From JBKHYJ01 sp046565505 (GTDB taxonomy: Bacteria > Acidobacteriota > Blastocatellia > UBA7656): a stretch of DNA of 64,000 bases. This document shows, piece after piece, positions 54,463-62,161 of the stretch; position 1 is the first letter of the stretch; the number at the start of each line of letters is the position of its first letter. The position numbers were made by a program, and so were the translations under genes. The notes beneath the pieces are model-generated. The model saw only the letters and a list, made by a program, of their open reading frames with translations, searched no databases and had not been told where the DNA came from. Location: assembly GCA_046565505.1 (NCBI GenBank), contig JBKHYJ010000045.1, positions 88,183-152,182 on the forward strand, given 5' to 3'.

Positions 54463-55686
54463 ATGAATAGCATCAAGAGGCGCTCGGTTACGCTAATTCT
54501 GATGGCAGTAGTTGTAATGCTGCCAGCTATCGGGTCGGCACAGAAGACTACCGCCCGGTTCCCCGTGATTGTCGTCTTTAATGACAAAGTATCTTTAGAT
54601 GGGTATTCGAGGCGTTATCAAGCCGACGACCGCGCATTCGATAACCCCGACGCGTGGGAGTACCTGGATCGCAGCGTCGCCGGGGCCGTGCAGGCGTTCG
54701 AGGGGGCCCACGGCTTCCGCGCCGAGCAGGTCTACAGCGCGGCCGTGCGCGGTTTTTCCGCCCGGCTGACTGCCGAACAGATAAAGGAGTTGGAGAACAA
54801 CCCGCTCGTCGCTTACGTCGAGCCTGATGTCACGATGTACATCAACCAGCAGGTATTGCCTTATGGCATAGACCGGGTTGACGCGGACATAAGCTCGACG
54901 CTTGCGGGCAACGGCAGCGGCTCCGTGACCAGCGTGAGAGTGTTTATCATCGACACGGGGGTCGGCACGCACGCAGACATCAACAAGGTGAATCACCTCA
55001 ACTTCACGGGCGATGGCAATAATAACGACTGCAACGGGCACGGCACTCACGTGGCGGGGACGGTCGCGGCCAGGGACAATACGTCGGACGTGGTCGGCAT
55101 AGTGCCCGGCGCGCCGGTCACCGGCGTGAAGGTCCTGGGGTGCGATGGGAGCGGCTCGACTTCAAACATAATCAAAGGCATAGACTGGGTGACCGCCAAC
55201 GCCGTCAAGCCGGCCGTGGCTAACATGAGCCTGGGCGGCGGCATCAGCACGACACTGGACGACGCGGTGAGAACGTCGGCCGCGAGCGGCGTGTTTTATG
55301 CTCTGGCGGCCGGCAACAGCGCCGCGAATGCCTGCAACACGTCGCCGGCGCGCGCGGGCGCGGGGACTAACAATGGGATCGCAACGGTGGCCGCGACCGA
55401 CAGGAACAACGCTGAAGCCTCGTTCAGCAATTTCGGCTCCTGCGTAGACATCTGGGCCCCGGGCGTTGACACTCTTTCGACGCGCCTGGGCGGCGGCACC
55501 ACCAGGCTCTCAGGCACTTCGATGGCCTCGCCGCATGTGGCGGGCTGTGCGGCCCTCATACTGTCGCGCAACCCGACCGCGACCCCGGCTTCGGTCGAAT
55601 CCACGCTCAAGTCACAGGCCCTGGGATTCGGCACGGTGAGCAAGGACGGCCGCGCGATCAGGATCGCCAACGTCAGAAATTTCTAA
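54463..55686 (+). CDS. Subtilisin-like serine protease (S8) with I9 propeptide
   Basis: 407 residues; AGGAGG precedes the ATG. Signal peptide (about 1-26), inhibitor-I9 propeptide (about 33-125, VIVVFNDKV...GFSARLTAEQIKELENNPLVAYVEPD), then the S8 domain with Asp164 (VFIIDTGVGTH), His193 (NGHGTHVAG), Asn285 (AAGNS) and Ser353 (GTSMASPHVAG). It is a proteinase-K-type secreted protease that should mature by removing its propeptide. No C-terminal targeting domain follows the catalytic part. It has its own promoter and terminator. Confidence 0.95.
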   Translation: MNSIKRRSVTLILMAVVVMLPAIGSAQKTTARFPVIVVFNDKVSLDGYSRRYQADDRAFDNPDAWEYLDRSVAGAVQAFEGAHGFRAEQVYSAAVRGFSARLTAEQIKELENNPLVAYVEPDVTMYINQQVLPYGIDRVDADISSTLAGNGSGSVTSVRVFIIDTGVGTHADINKVNHLNFTGDGNNNDCNGHGTHVAGTVAARDNTSDVVGIVPGAPVTGVKVLGCDGSGSTSNIIKGIDWVTANAVKPAVANMSLGGGISTTLDDAVRTSAASGVFYALAAGNSAANACNTSPARAGAGTNNGIATVAATDRNNAEASFSNFGSCVDIWAPGVDTLSTRLGGGTTRLSGTSMASPHVAGCAALILSRNPTATPASVESTLKSQALGFGTVSKDGRAIRIANVRNF

Positions 55687-55732
55687 CGCGCCGGGTTGGA
55701 CTGACGGAGACTCATCCAAAGCAGGTGGGGAA

Positions 55733-55759
55733 GGCTGGCTCGCCGAGCCAGCCTTTTTT
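55733..55759 (+). terminator. Intrinsic terminator after the subtilase
   Basis: GGCTGGCT (55733-55740) pairs with AGCCAGCC (55746-55753) around a 5-nt loop, followed by six T. It lies 46 bases after the stop and separates the subtilase from the convergent ugd gene. Confidence 0.88.
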
Positions 55760-55815
55760 AATGCCGGTAAAATCGGGGCCGTTAATCAGGGCCGGCCCGC
55801 GCCCTCCCGCGGCCC

Positions 55816-57117
55816 CTACAACCTACCCATTGACACGTATTTGAACCCGGCGGAGCGGATCGCGTCAGGCTCATAGATATTTCTGAGGTCCACTATGTTC
55901 AGCTTGCTCATCACGGATTTCAACTTATCGAGGTCGAGGCCGCGGAACTGGTTCCACTCCGTCACGACAACGAGAGCCTCGCTGCCGCTCGCGGCGTCGT
56001 ATTCGTCCTCGCAGTAGATCACGTCGGGCAGGACCCGCCGCGCCGGTTCCATCGCCGCCGGGTCGTACGCCCGCACGACCGCCCCGCACGCGAGCAGGTC
56101 TTTTATCATCTTCACCGCGGGCGCCTCCCTGAGGTCGTCCGTGTTGGGTTTGAACGACAGGCCGAGCACGGCCACGGTCCTGCCTTCGAGGTCGGGCACG
56201 ACTCGCCTGACGCGGTCGATGATGCCCGCCGTCTGCGCCTTGTTCACTTCCATCACCGCGTCCGTGAGCTTCATCTGGTAACCGGCCCTCCTGGCGAGCG
56301 CAGACAGCGCCCTCACGTCTTTCGGGAAACAACTCCCGCCGAAGCCCGGGCCCGGGTGCAGGAACTTCGTCCCGATCCGCTTATCCATGCCCATGCCCTT
56401 CGCCACGTCGCGGACGTCGGCCCCGAGCAGGTCGCAGAGGTTCGCGATCTCGTTGATGAAAGATATTTTCGTCGCCAGAAAAGCGTTCGAGGCGTACTTT
56501 ATCATCTCCGCCGATTCAGGGTTGGTGATGACGAACGGCGTCTCTATCAAGTAGAGCGGGCGGTAGAGGTCCTTCATTATGGCTACGGCTTCCTCGTCTA
56601 CGCAGCCCAGCACCACGCGGTCGGGGCGCATGAAATCATTTATGGCCGCGCCTTCCCTCAGGAACTCCGGGTTAGACGCGACCGAATACCTGCAGCTCGA
56701 CTGCTTATTCTCGTCTATGATTTTCTTTATGTAGCCGGCGGCCCCCACGGGCACGGTGCTTTTCGTGACGATCACCTTGTAGCCATTGAGCGCGCGCGCG
56801 ATCTCGAAGGCGACCGCCTCAATCTGGCTCATGTCGGCCGAGCCGTCGTTGGCCGAAGGCGTGCCGACGGCGAGCATCACGACGAGCGATTTTTCGACGG
56901 CGCCCCTGATGTCTGTCGTGAATTCGAGCCTGCCTTCGCGCACGTTCTTTGCCACGAGCGCCTCAAGCCCCGGCTCGTATATCGGCATCTCGCCCCCTGT
57001 GATTCTCGCTACCTTGCTCTCGTCGCTGTCAACGCAGATGACGTTGTTGCCGAACTCTGCAAAGCATGCCCCGCTCACCAATCCTACGTAGCCTGTCCCG
57101 ATCACTGCAATGTGCAT
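55816..57117 (-). CDS. ugd: UDP-glucose 6-dehydrogenase
   Basis: 433 residues from ATG 57117, four bases after GGAGG; this start gives the classical MHIAVIGTGYVGLVSGACFAE NAD-binding N-terminus. Later motifs: VTKSTVPVGA, the DFMRPDRVVLG region, the KYASNAFLATKISFINE strand, the catalytic cysteine in HPGPGFGGSCFPKDVRAL, and a UDP-binding C-domain with GLSFKPNTDDLREAP. It oxidises UDP-glucose to UDP-glucuronate for envelope or exopolysaccharide. It is monocistronic; a TATAAT box and an AT-rich palindrome lie upstream. Confidence 0.95.
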   Translation of the reverse strand: MHIAVIGTGYVGLVSGACFAEFGNNVICVDSDESKVARITGGEMPIYEPGLEALVAKNVREGRLEFTTDIRGAVEKSLVVMLAVGTPSANDGSADMSQIEAVAFEIARALNGYKVIVTKSTVPVGAAGYIKKIIDENKQSSCRYSVASNPEFLREGAAINDFMRPDRVVLGCVDEEAVAIMKDLYRPLYLIETPFVITNPESAEMIKYASNAFLATKISFINEIANLCDLLGADVRDVAKGMGMDKRIGTKFLHPGPGFGGSCFPKDVRALSALARRAGYQMKLTDAVMEVNKAQTAGIIDRVRRVVPDLEGRTVAVLGLSFKPNTDDLREAPAVKMIKDLLACGAVVRAYDPAAMEPARRVLPDVIYCEDEYDAASGSEALVVVTEWNQFRGLDLDKLKSVMSKLNIVDLRNIYEPDAIRSAGFKYVSMGRL

Positions 57118-57169
57118 GATTCCTCCGCTCCAGTCGCTATGAAACCTTAGCAATTCGTAAGGGCAGGAA

Positions 57170-57175
57170 ATTATA
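57170..57175 (-). promoter_or_regulatory. -10 box of ugd
   Basis: A perfect TATAAT on the minus strand (57175-57170), 52 bases before the ugd ATG. No good -35 box is present; the palindrome at 57189-57205 occupies that region, which suggests regulated use. Confidence 0.5.
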
Positions 57176-57188
57176 AACTATGAGTGAC

Positions 57189-57205
57189 TAACAATAAAAT
57201 TGTTA
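57189..57205. repeat. 17-base AT-rich perfect palindrome (operator candidate)
   Basis: TAACAAT-AAA-ATTGTTA, seven-base arms with no mismatch. It lies 14 bases upstream of the ugd -10 box, covering the -35 region, and stands out in a GC-rich genome. A dimeric helix-turn-helix regulator could bind it. Confidence 0.55.
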
Positions 57206-57399
57206 ATTATTACGCCCCGGCGCTTAATCACCTCAAGGGCATGCAGGCATGTGCCGAACGGAGGGGCCTTCGGGGTCTTGTCGCGGTCGCCGAGCCTGCG
57301 GCTCAGGATTAGTATCGTCGCGGGGGCGGTAGGTAAAACGCCCGACGCCACACTGATAACAGCGGGCCGCGCGGGCATTACACCGCCCCCTTGAAGCTG

Positions 57400-57807
57400 T
57401 CACTCCCTGGTCGTTCCCAGTCGCTCGGGCGTGTCCACGCCGATGAGCAAATTCCAGAGGTTGTAATGAACCTCATCTTTAGGCACGTAGTAGTTGTCCG
57501 GCCCTGCCTGCATGTCGCCCGTGGCCTTGAACTCTCCCCGGTCCAAATCATTCAGGTCGACGTAGGTCGCGCCCTGTTTGAGCCGCGCGCCTTCGGGCAG
57601 GACTCGAATCTGCTTCAGGTCCGAGTCCACTATGTGATCCAGCCGCCTGTGCAGCGGCTTGATGTCGTAAGCCGTGCGCGAGAACTTCGCCGCTTCCGTC
57701 TCGCCCATGCCTATGTTCTGACCGGCCATCGCGTCCGGGTTCAGGTCGCGCCGATACTCTTCCGGGTGCTTGTTCAAAGTGTCTGCCTGCGGTTTCTCTC
57801 GTGACAT
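57400..57807 (-). CDS. Small conserved hypothetical protein
   Basis: 135 residues from ATG 57807 behind GGAGG (five-base spacing); the longer frame lacks a ribosome binding site. It is soluble and charged. Visible strings are ADTLNKHPEEYRRDLNPDAMAGQNIG and LNDLDRGEFKATGDM, with many D/E/R residues and no cysteine. I do not recognise a family. The first part (DLNPDAMAGQNIG) looks conserved-like and may be a functional loop. It could be a stress-associated small protein, but this is a guess. Confidence 0.65.
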   Translation of the reverse strand: MSREKPQADTLNKHPEEYRRDLNPDAMAGQNIGMGETEAAKFSRTAYDIKPLHRRLDHIVDSDLKQIRVLPEGARLKQGATYVDLNDLDRGEFKATGDMQAGPDNYYVPKDEVHYNLWNLLIGVDTPERLGTTRE

Positions 57808-58157
57808 TTCGACCTCCATTCTATAACGTCTGTAGTTCCGGCAGGCGATGGCTACAGGTCTATCGCGCATTGGACGCGAGCGCCTGCCGCTGTCATGAAT
57901 TGACAAGCAATGTCAGTGCCAGATAGCCCGGCGAAGCCTCACGCGCGCGCGCGCAAAAGACGCCCGCGAGCGCTACTGTGTGGAGCGAAAGTGGACGTAT
58001 GAGTTCATTCCACAGGCTGCGAGTCGCGCACCCGAATGAGCGCGCGGTCGAAGCATACTTCAGCGACTCGTCATTAACCGGGTTGACCTGCGATGCGGGT
58101 GTCATCAAAATGCGAATCTGCGTGAAACAAAATACTCCGGCCGGGGGCGGCTAAACC
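57808..58157. other. Intergenic region before the thioredoxin-fusion gene
   Basis: 350 bases without a supported gene. It contains a perfect TGACA-N5-TGTCA repeat at 57901-57915 and a 13-base alternating CG tract near 57942-57954. No clear promoter was found for the gene at 58158. Confidence 0.3.
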
Positions 58158-59765
58158 ATGCTTCAGATCGGCGATCAGGCTCCATCATTTTCCATCAGGC
58201 GGCTCGACGGGAGTAGCTGGGCGCGAGAGGCCGACGGCCCGGTGCTGCTTGTCTTTTTTGAAACCGATTGCCCGACTTGCCGGCTGACCATCCCTTACCT
58301 GAACCGGCTGGCGCGAGAACTGGGTCGACCGGGGGCGGACATCCTGGGCATCTCCCAGGACGGCGAGCGACAGACAATAGAGCTTGCCGAATCCTTGCCC
58401 ATAAGTTTTCCAATAGCGCTCGATCATGATTTGAGAGTCTCCCGCCTTTACGACCCCCCCGCCGTGCCGACTCTGTTCCTCATCGACGGCCGGGGCACGG
58501 TCGTCGAGACTCAGATCGGCTTCGATAAATCGAAACTAAACTCTATAGCAAGCAAGATGGTCGAAGCCCTCGGCGGCGGCCCTTTGATTATTGCCGAGCC
58601 ATTCGACGGCGCGCCCGAATCAAAGCCGGGCTGCTGTTCGCGCCACCTCGAAGCGCCGGTCGAGGGCGTCGTCGCGCCCGCCATCAACCCTTACGCGAGG
58701 CGGGGCGAGCGGGCTTCGCGCATCGTGTTGGATGAGGGCGTTGACGTTTATGAGTACTGCATGCGCTCATTCGCCGACCCGCTGCCGGTCATCCCGCCGA
58801 CGGCTGACCGCGTAGACCGTATGATGGCGGCGACCACGCTTCAGCCCGATGAAATCGTCGGCCTCGTGCCGCCTAATTACGGTCACGCGACGGTCGAGAA
58901 GATCGCGGCTAACGGGGTGATGGCCGGCTGCACGCCCGAGATGATGCGCGTGCTGGTCCCGCTCGTGAGGGCGGCCTGCGACGAGCGATTCAACCTGCAT
59001 GGCGTGCAGGCTACGACGCATTTTGCCGCGCCGCTCATCATTGTGAATGGCCCTATTCGCCGCGAACTCGGCTTTGCGTCCGGGAGCAACGTCTTCAGTA
59101 ATGTCGCCCGCGCAAACAGCACAGTCGGCCGCGCGTTGCAATTGATTCTTACTAATGTCGGGGGCGCGCGTCCGGGCGAGATTGATATGTCCACGCTCGG
59201 CAATTCGGGCAAGTTCTCTTACTGCATAGCCGAGAACGAGGAAGAAAGCCCGTGGGAACCGCTGCACGTCGAGCATGGATTTACAGCCGGCCGAAGCGCC
59301 TTGACCTTATACGCAGCCGAACCGCCCAGGGGCGTCAGCGAGCACAACGCGCGCCGAGGCGAGCAAGTCTTAAAGAGCATCAGCCGCGCGCTCGCAACTG
59401 TTTTCTCTTACCGCATGTGCGTGGGAGTCGAGGCAATGGTCGCGCTGTGCCCCGAGCATGTTAAAACGCTGTGGCGGGATGGGTTCACCAAGCAAGCCGC
59501 GCGCGAGTTCTTATTCGAGAATACGGGCGTGCCCATCAGAGAGTACAATGACGATGGCGAGGGGACTCAATACGTGAAGCTCTATAAAGAGGCGGTCATA
59601 GAAGGCGAGCGGTGCTATTTGAAATTCCAGGAGCCCGGCGCAATCAAGATCATCGTGACGGGCGGGACTGCGGGCAAGTTCTCGGCCGTCATAGGGAGCT
59701 GGGCCGCGGGCCCGCGCGGCAGCCAGATGGTCACGTACCCGATTTCGGATTTCGGATTTTCATAG
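58158..59765 (+). CDS. Thioredoxin-fold protein fused to a large unknown domain
   Basis: 535 residues, no signal peptide. Residues 1-140 form an AhpC/TSA-type thioredoxin fold: IGDQAPSFSIRRLDGSSW, the CxxC in ETDCPTCRLTIPYL (about 37-40) and VPTLFLIDGRGTVVE. A Cys pair follows in SKPGCCSRH. Residues 190-535 are one long domain (EGVDVYEYCMRSFADPLPVIPPTADRV, PPNYGHATVEKIAANGVMAGC, NSTVGRALQLILTNVGGARPG, VTGGTAGKFSAVIGSW) that I do not recognise; its many conserved-looking Gly and Asn suggest an enzyme. The UGSC selenoprotein starts 140 bases later, so this is likely its redox partner. Confidence 0.8.
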   Translation: MLQIGDQAPSFSIRRLDGSSWAREADGPVLLVFFETDCPTCRLTIPYLNRLARELGRPGADILGISQDGERQTIELAESLPISFPIALDHDLRVSRLYDPPAVPTLFLIDGRGTVVETQIGFDKSKLNSIASKMVEALGGGPLIIAEPFDGAPESKPGCCSRHLEAPVEGVVAPAINPYARRGERASRIVLDEGVDVYEYCMRSFADPLPVIPPTADRVDRMMAATTLQPDEIVGLVPPNYGHATVEKIAANGVMAGCTPEMMRVLVPLVRAACDERFNLHGVQATTHFAAPLIIVNGPIRRELGFASGSNVFSNVARANSTVGRALQLILTNVGGARPGEIDMSTLGNSGKFSYCIAENEEESPWEPLHVEHGFTAGRSALTLYAAEPPRGVSEHNARRGEQVLKSISRALATVFSYRMCVGVEAMVALCPEHVKTLWRDGFTKQAAREFLFENTGVPIREYNDDGEGTQYVKLYKEAVIEGERCYLKFQEPGAIKIIVTGGTAGKFSAVIGSWAAGPRGSQMVTYPISDFGFS

Positions 59766-59905
59766 CGCACGAGTCGTTTCGCCAGGCGTGATTTTGGGCC
59801 GGCTGGGTATTCGCAGAGATGAGTGCTTTCAATTAACGAGGCACGCGGTCGCCGCCTTGCGTTACTCGGTCAAACCCTAATCCAAAATTGCTCAATGGGG
59901 GCGAC

Positions 59906-60436
59906 ATGCCAATTGTTCTCGTCAATCCACTAAATGAAAACCTGAGCGTGAAGCGTGAACGGGCGCCTCGGCTCGACACTCTTTCGGGCAAAACAGTCGG
60001 GCTGCTCGACATCAGCAAGCCGGGCGGGAGCATTTTTCTGGACAGGCTCGAACGGTTGTTGAAAGAACGTTTCGGCGTCCGTGAGGTCGTCCGGGCCACG
60101 AAACCCACTTTCACCAAGCCCGCTCCCGACGAAGTCATAAACATGCTGGTTGGCAGTGGGTGTGACGCCGTGATCGAGGCGCTCGCGGATTGAGGCTCGT
60201 GCACGACGTGCAGTTTGCACGACTCAACAAAACTCGAAAGCCTCGGCGTCCCGGCAGTGCCTATCGCTACGGGTGAATTCATGACGGCCGCGCGCGCTCA
60301 GGCAGCCGCTTTGGGCCGCCCTGACTTTGACGCCGTCTACGTTGCCCACCCGATTCAGGATCAGACGCGAGAGGAGATTGAGGCGAGGGCCGAGGCTGCG
60401 CTTGATGAGATCGTCGCCCGGCTCGTGGAGGCGTAG
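59906..60436 (+). CDS. UGSC-family selenoprotein (in-frame TGA = Sec)
   Basis: 176 residues read through TGA at 60191-60193 as selenocysteine (residue 96). Upstream (PIVLVNPLNENLS..., KPTFTKPAPDEVINMLVGSGCDAVIEALAD) and downstream (GSCTTCSLHDSTKLESLGVPAVPI) segments are in the same frame and join to the family motif U-G-S-C-T-x-C-S-x-H-D. A hairpin, CGTGCA-GTT-TGCACG at 60207-60221, follows the TGA by 13 bases; its loop G lies 20 bases after the TGA, as in bacterial SECIS elements. The start is the ATG behind GGGGG. An ordinary stop would leave a 95-residue fragment and a second 70-residue open frame. It is probably a thiol/selenol oxidoreductase of unknown substrate. Confidence 0.85.
60207..60221 (+). 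promoter_or_regulatory. bSECIS-like hairpin for selenocysteine insertion
   Basis: CGTGCA (60207-60212), GTT loop, TGCACG (60216-60221): a six-base-pair stem with a G as first loop base, 13 bases after the TGA. E. coli fdhF has a similar apical TGCA/TGCA stem with a G-rich loop at nearly the same distance. It should bind the SelB elongation factor. Confidence 0.65.
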
Positions 60437-60561
60437 ATCAAAATAGAACATTATTTGCTCATTCTTGCCGGCGCAAAGGCTCGAAAAAAGACAAAAAAGA
60501 GCATACTTGAAGTCCGACTCAGTATTTTTGTTATAAATATGTAATGAAGCTCAGAAAATTC

Positions 60562-60590
60562 TTGACACCCAAACTGACCCGTCATAGCAT
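60562..60590 (+). promoter_or_regulatory. Promoter of the cytochrome/monooxygenase array
   Basis: TTGACA (60562-60567), 17 bases, TAGCAT (60585-60590; four of six). It lies 60 bases before the ATG at 60650, which has AAGGAG at the right distance. Confidence 0.6.
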
Positions 60591-60649
60591 AGTACCGCTC
60601 GAAGTTTCACGTCCGCAGAGGATTGCGTAAAACCCTAAGGAGAAAGTAG

Positions 60650-62098
60650 ATGGTCTCAAAGAAGCTCACCCTCCCGCTTCTAGCCCTATTCGTCGTTTCT
60701 ATCGGATTAACCTTTGGAATATCTGGCAGCGCCAATTCAAATATCAAAAAAGAAGTGACGTTCGCCAAAGACGTGGCTCCGATATTTTATAACAGTTGCG
60801 TCGAATGCCACAGGGCCGGCGAAGCCGCGCCGATGTCACTGCTCACGTACAAGGAGGCGAGGCCGTGGGCGAGGTCTATAAAGGAGAAGGTGGCGACGCG
60901 GGAGATGCCACCGTGGCATGCGGACCCGCACTTCGGCGAGTTCTCGAACGACCGCCGCTTGACTCAATCGCAGATAGACACGGTAGTGGCGTGGGTTGAC
61001 CAGGGGGCGAAGGAGGGTGACCCGAAAGATTTACCGCCCGCGCCGAAATTCGTCGAGGGTTGGGCCATAGGGAAGCCGGACGTAGTGCTTCAGATGACCG
61101 AAGAGTTCGCGCTCGACGCCGCGGGGCCGGACGAGTATCAGTACTTCGAGATACCGACCAACTTCAAAGAAGACCGCTACGTGCAGATGGCGGAGGCGCG
61201 CCCGGGAAACCGCAAAATCGTGCATCACATCATCGCTTTCGTCCAGCCCCCGCCGAAAGACGGCAAGCCGCAGCAGAAGCTGACTAAAGAAGAGATAGAG
61301 AAATACCGCGCGCAGCGCGAGAAGGAGTCCATCTTTTACAGGGACGGCCACCTGATGCGAATGAAGTCCGACGTTCCTGTTTATGACGATGGCTGCGCCC
61401 TGCCGAACGGGGGGGGCGGGGACCGCCGCGACGTGTCCAAACGCGACGAGGGCGGGCTGGGGAATCTGCTCGTAGGATACGCCCCGGGGATGAACCCGGC
61501 GGTCCTAGAGCCGGGGACCGTTAAGAAGATCCCCGCGGGGTCGAAGATCGTACTTCAACTGCATTACTCGAAGGCCACGGGCAAGCCCGAGAAAGACCGC
61601 TCCATGGTCGGGTTGATTTTTGCCAAAGAGCCCGCCGATAAAGAGTCCGTCACGCGCCCGATCTCGAATACTTACTTCATGGTCCCGGCCGGCGCCGAGA
61701 ATCATAAGGTGACCGCTTGCTGGACGGCGCCCGACGACATTCACCTCGTCACGCTGATGCCGCACATGCACCTCCGCGGCAAGGCGATGAAGTTTGAAGC
61801 CTTCTACCCGGATGGCCGCAGCGAGGTGCTGCTGAACGTCCCGAATTACAGTTTCTCATGGCAGACGGTCTATTACCTCAAGAAGCCCGTGTCCATCCCG
61901 AAGGGGACCAGGTTTGTCGTAACGGCCCTGTTCGATAATTCGTCTAAGAACAAGTACAATCCTGACCCGACAAAGCCCGTCCGTTTCGGCGAGCCGACTT
62001 ATGACGACATGATGATCGGCTGGATTGACTACACGGTGGACAACCGGAGCTTGAGGCAGGAGGCGGCGGTCAATGCCAACCGCCCGGCCAAGAAATAA
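60650..62098 (+). CDS. Cytochrome c / Cu-monooxygenase-like exported protein (copy 1)
   Basis: 482 residues with a signal peptide (about 1-29). A heme c site C50-V-E-C-H54 lies in DVAPIFYNSCVECHRAGEAAPMSL, followed by the family block YKEARPWARSIKEKVATREMPPW. The C-terminal two-thirds resemble copper type II ascorbate-dependent monooxygenase-like domains, with putative ligands in KIVHHIIAF and LMPHMHLRGKAMKFE. This layout is common in Acidobacteria and Planctomycetes, where it is thought to oxidise small molecules; the substrate is unknown. It is the first of three tandem copies, with the promoter at 60562. Confidence 0.87.
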   Translation: MVSKKLTLPLLALFVVSIGLTFGISGSANSNIKKEVTFAKDVAPIFYNSCVECHRAGEAAPMSLLTYKEARPWARSIKEKVATREMPPWHADPHFGEFSNDRRLTQSQIDTVVAWVDQGAKEGDPKDLPPAPKFVEGWAIGKPDVVLQMTEEFALDAAGPDEYQYFEIPTNFKEDRYVQMAEARPGNRKIVHHIIAFVQPPPKDGKPQQKLTKEEIEKYRAQREKESIFYRDGHLMRMKSDVPVYDDGCALPNGGGGDRRDVSKRDEGGLGNLLVGYAPGMNPAVLEPGTVKKIPAGSKIVLQLHYSKATGKPEKDRSMVGLIFAKEPADKESVTRPISNTYFMVPAGAENHKVTACWTAPDDIHLVTLMPHMHLRGKAMKFEAFYPDGRSEVLLNVPNYSFSWQTVYYLKKPVSIPKGTRFVVTALFDNSSKNKYNPDPTKPVRFGEPTYDDMMIGWIDYTVDNRSLRQEAAVNANRPAKK

Positions 62099-62161
62099 CG
62101 ACGCTGACACGAGGGCGGCCCATCGTCACCCCGCCATAATTTCCGAGGAGAGCTTTAGAAT

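Noticed and set aside
54126..54587. Open frame of about 153 codons on the minus strand
   Set aside because: It overlaps the subtilase start and its promoter-proximal leader, has no ribosome binding site, and its composition does not look like a protein. The plus-strand promoter reads across it.
57178..57394. Two overlapping small open frames between ugd and the 135-residue protein
   Set aside because: Neither has a ribosome binding site, and the stretch contains the ugd promoter and palindrome.
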